Shown: in pieces, positions 48,498 to 49,605 of the stretch
How the letters are laid out: each line of letters opens with the position of its first letter
Position numbering within the stretch: position 1 is the stretch's first letter
NCBI GenBank assembly: GCA_029007825.1
Contig: JAQXIO010000046.1
Coordinates: 1 to 49,605 of the forward strand
Reading direction: 5' to 3'
Origin: Bacteroidales bacterium
GTDB taxonomy: Bacteria > Bacteroidota > Bacteroidia > Bacteroidales > JAQXIO01
DNA: 49,605 bases
Translations under genes and position numbers: made by a program
Notes under the pieces: model-generated
Database searches by the model: none
What the model was told of the DNA's origin: nothing
The model's input: only the letters and a program-made list of their open reading frames with translations

Positions 48498-48679
48498 TGT
48501 TCGCCTCCTTTCTTATTATATCGTTTCATCCGTTCACATTTTCCATCACACATCCTTGATATATGAACTACTCCTAAGATTGTTTTAACCTCTCCTGATT
48601 TTTTGGAACATCCTTCTGACATGGGGAGGTAGTGTTTGCATTTCTGACGGTAGTCGTCTTTGCTGAGATTATTTTTCAT
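48494..48679 (-). CDS. Cysteine-rich small phage protein
   Basis: 61 residues from the ATG at 48679 (MKNNLSKDDYRQKCKHYLPMSEGCSKKSGEVKTILGVVHISRMCDGKCERMKRYNKKGGEQ). Four cysteines in C-x(9)-C and C-x(3)-C spacing suggest a metal site. An upstream Met at 48709 is possible. Overlaps the LRR gene by 11 bases. Confidence 0.52.
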   Translation of the reverse strand: MKNNLSKDDYRQKCKHYLPMSEGCSKKSGEVKTILGVVHISRMCDGKCERMKRYNKKGGEQ

Positions 48680-49605
48680 CGAAGTATTTATTGAATTGAT
48701 CATTTCCATATTCCCCTTTTGTTAAAAGTATAATTTCCGAAATCTTGTATTTTTCTTTCCTGTCTTTTAATTTATTTTCTATAAAGCTTCTGGTTCCGAA
48801 GCTGCATGCTCCTGTTATAACGCGGTATGCTTCGATTGCATCCTCTAAGGTTAGTTCGCTTTCGAGCGTTAGATTTTTATATTCGCTTTTATCTCGATTG
48901 CCGATTTTGTAAATCAAATCTTTTTTGGCTTCTTCTAATGTTTTCCCGTGTGCCCATTTTCCGTTTCCGTCGGTAATAAGATAATCTATATTTGTTTTTC
49001 CAATTTGCCTTGTACGATATATATTGCCTTTTTGATTAATAACTTCTGAAAATATTCCATCTGATTTAATGTACTTTCTATTTCTCCATTCGTATAATTT
49101 GGGTATATTTTTATTAACCTTACTTATATCGGTTATGCCTGTACCTCTAAGGTCGAGGAAACCTCCGACAGTCAGGTTATCAGGTAAAGAAGTTATGCCT
49201 GTGCCTCTAAGGTCGAGGAAACCTCCGACAGTCAGGTTATCGGGTAAAGAGGTTATGCCTGTGCCTCTAAGGTTGAGGGAACCTCCGACAGTCAGGTTAT
49301 CGGGTAAAGAGGTTATGCCTGTGTCTCTAAGGTCGATGGAACCTCCGACAGTCAGGTTATCGGGTAAAGAGGTTATGCCTGTGCCTCTAAGGTCGAGGGA
49401 ACCTCCGACAGTCAGGTTATCAGGTAAAGAAGTTATGCCTGTACCTTCAAGGTCGAGGGAGTCTCCGACAGTCAGGTTATCGGGTAAAGAGGTTATGCCT
49501 GTGCCTTCAAGGTCGAGGAAACCTCCGACAGTCAGGTGATCGGGTAAAGAGGGTATGCCTGTGGCTCTACGGTCGCGGGAACCTCCGACAGTCAGGGGAT
49601 CGGGT
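48669..49605 (-). CDS. Leucine-rich-repeat phage protein (5' partial at window edge)
   Basis: One continuous minus-strand frame runs from the right edge to 48669: at least eight 20-residue repeats (LPDNLTVGGSLDLRGTGITS), then DISKVNKNIPKLYEWRNRKYIKSDGIFSEVINQKGNIYR..., then a domain I recall behind LRRs in gut-phage proteins (ELTLEDAIEAYRVITGACSFGTRSFIENKLKDRKEKYKISEIILLTKGEYGNDQFNKYF). The start is outside the window. LRR surfaces bind proteins or glycans; target unknown. The repeats are near-identical at DNA level. Confidence 0.82.
   Translation of the reverse strand, partial: PDPLTVGGSRDRRATGIPSLPDHLTVGGFLDLEGTGITSLPDNLTVGDSLDLEGTGITSLPDNLTVGGSLDLRGTGITSLPDNLTVGGSIDLRDTGITSLPDNLTVGGSLNLRGTGITSLPDNLTVGGFLDLRGTGITSLPDNLTVGGFLDLRGTGITDISKVNKNIPKLYEWRNRKYIKSDGIFSEVINQKGNIYRTRQIGKTNIDYLITDGNGKWAHGKTLEEAKKDLIYKIGNRDKSEYKNLTLESELTLEDAIEAYRVITGACSFGTRSFIENKLKDRKEKYKISEIILLTKGEYGNDQFNKYFDEK
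49123..49605 (-). repeat. Tandem 60-bp repeats encoding LRR units
   Basis: Eight units of exactly 60 bp, each coding 20 residues, most differing at only one to four bases. The last unit at the window edge (49561-49605) carries more substitutions, several of them single-base changes in otherwise fixed positions, which might be low-quality sequence at a contig end. Confidence 0.9.

Noticed and set aside
49069..49539. Plus-strand 156-codon repeat protein (PVPLRSRKPPTVRLSGKEV)
   Set aside because: It is the antisense of the LRR repeats; the minus-strand frame has a recognisable LRR consensus and continues into a conserved C-terminal domain.
49123..49605. CRISPR array
   Set aside because: Units are contiguous 60-bp coding repeats without spacers.
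7250..49605. Integrase or replication module of the prophage
   Set aside because: None of the open frames has tyrosine or serine recombinase, helicase, primase or polymerase motifs; these genes must lie outside the window.

Overview
The window reads as a Bacteroidales (Bacteroidetes) chromosome segment carrying one edge of a long, tailed-phage (HK97-type, siphovirus-like) prophage. Support for Bacteroidetes: promoters match the phylum-specific -33 TTTG / -7 TAnnTTTG pattern over and over (most often TATATTTG with about 20 bases between boxes), Shine-Dalgarno sites are rare, and the gene families (20-residue leucine-rich repeats, TonB/MORN-like proteins, DUF2693-like proteins, 'MxxKELRVGNYV' phage proteins) are typical of gut Bacteroidales and their phages.

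Left of about 7.2 kb is the host side. It holds the 3' end of an Rhs polymorphic toxin with a papain/C39-like cysteine-protease tip, two tandem paralogous secreted immunity proteins and a gene fragment (1-2644). Then come small minus-strand genes (2804-3393) and a 1.8-kb non-coding tract (3.66-5.46 kb) that I read as five separate minus-strand structured RNAs: two of one family (A1, A2) and three of another (B1-B3). Each has its own -7 box, covarying helices and an intrinsic-terminator-like 3' end. A MORN/TonB-domain protein follows (5900-6784). At 7199-7250 lies the 3' half of a tRNA-Arg(TCT) gene with its own terminator: the displaced attachment-site fragment left by prophage integration.

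From about 7.25 kb to the window end is prophage. 7.4-10.9 kb is a lysogeny/regulatory region of small genes with several Xre-type HTH proteins and a duplicated promoter-terminator block. 11.0-26.4 kb is the packaging, head and tail module: terminase small and large subunits, portal, prohead protease, capsid, head-tail proteins, tail tube, tape measure, distal tail. 26.4-35.7 kb is a cargo block mostly on the minus strand: a lipoprotein, two SH3-like membrane proteins, an IetAS-like pair (AAA+ ATPase plus subtilisin-like protease, a known anti-phage module), small proteins, a KilA-N antirepressor preceded by a fourth family-B RNA, an Xre regulator and a HigBA toxin-antitoxin pair. 35.9-46.6 kb resumes the late genes: baseplate/tail fibre, an orphan DNA methyltransferase, lysis genes (endolysin, putative unimolecular spanin), then phage proteins of unknown role. 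46.6-49.6 kb is a minus-strand run of small phage genes ending in a leucine-rich-repeat protein with near-identical 60-bp repeats, cut by the window edge. No integrase, recombinase or replication gene is visible, so the other prophage end should lie beyond 49.6 kb.

Two themes stand out. First, three phage promoters (10961, 13736, 35868) share the same 25-bp palindrome over their -33 box, which looks like one late-gene operon control; the third restarts late transcription after the antisense cargo. Second, a pseudoknotted RNA family with an invariant CCAAAGCC internal-loop strand occurs three times in the host flank and once in the prophage directly upstream of the antirepressor. I do not recognise this RNA family; it is the best candidate here for something undescribed.
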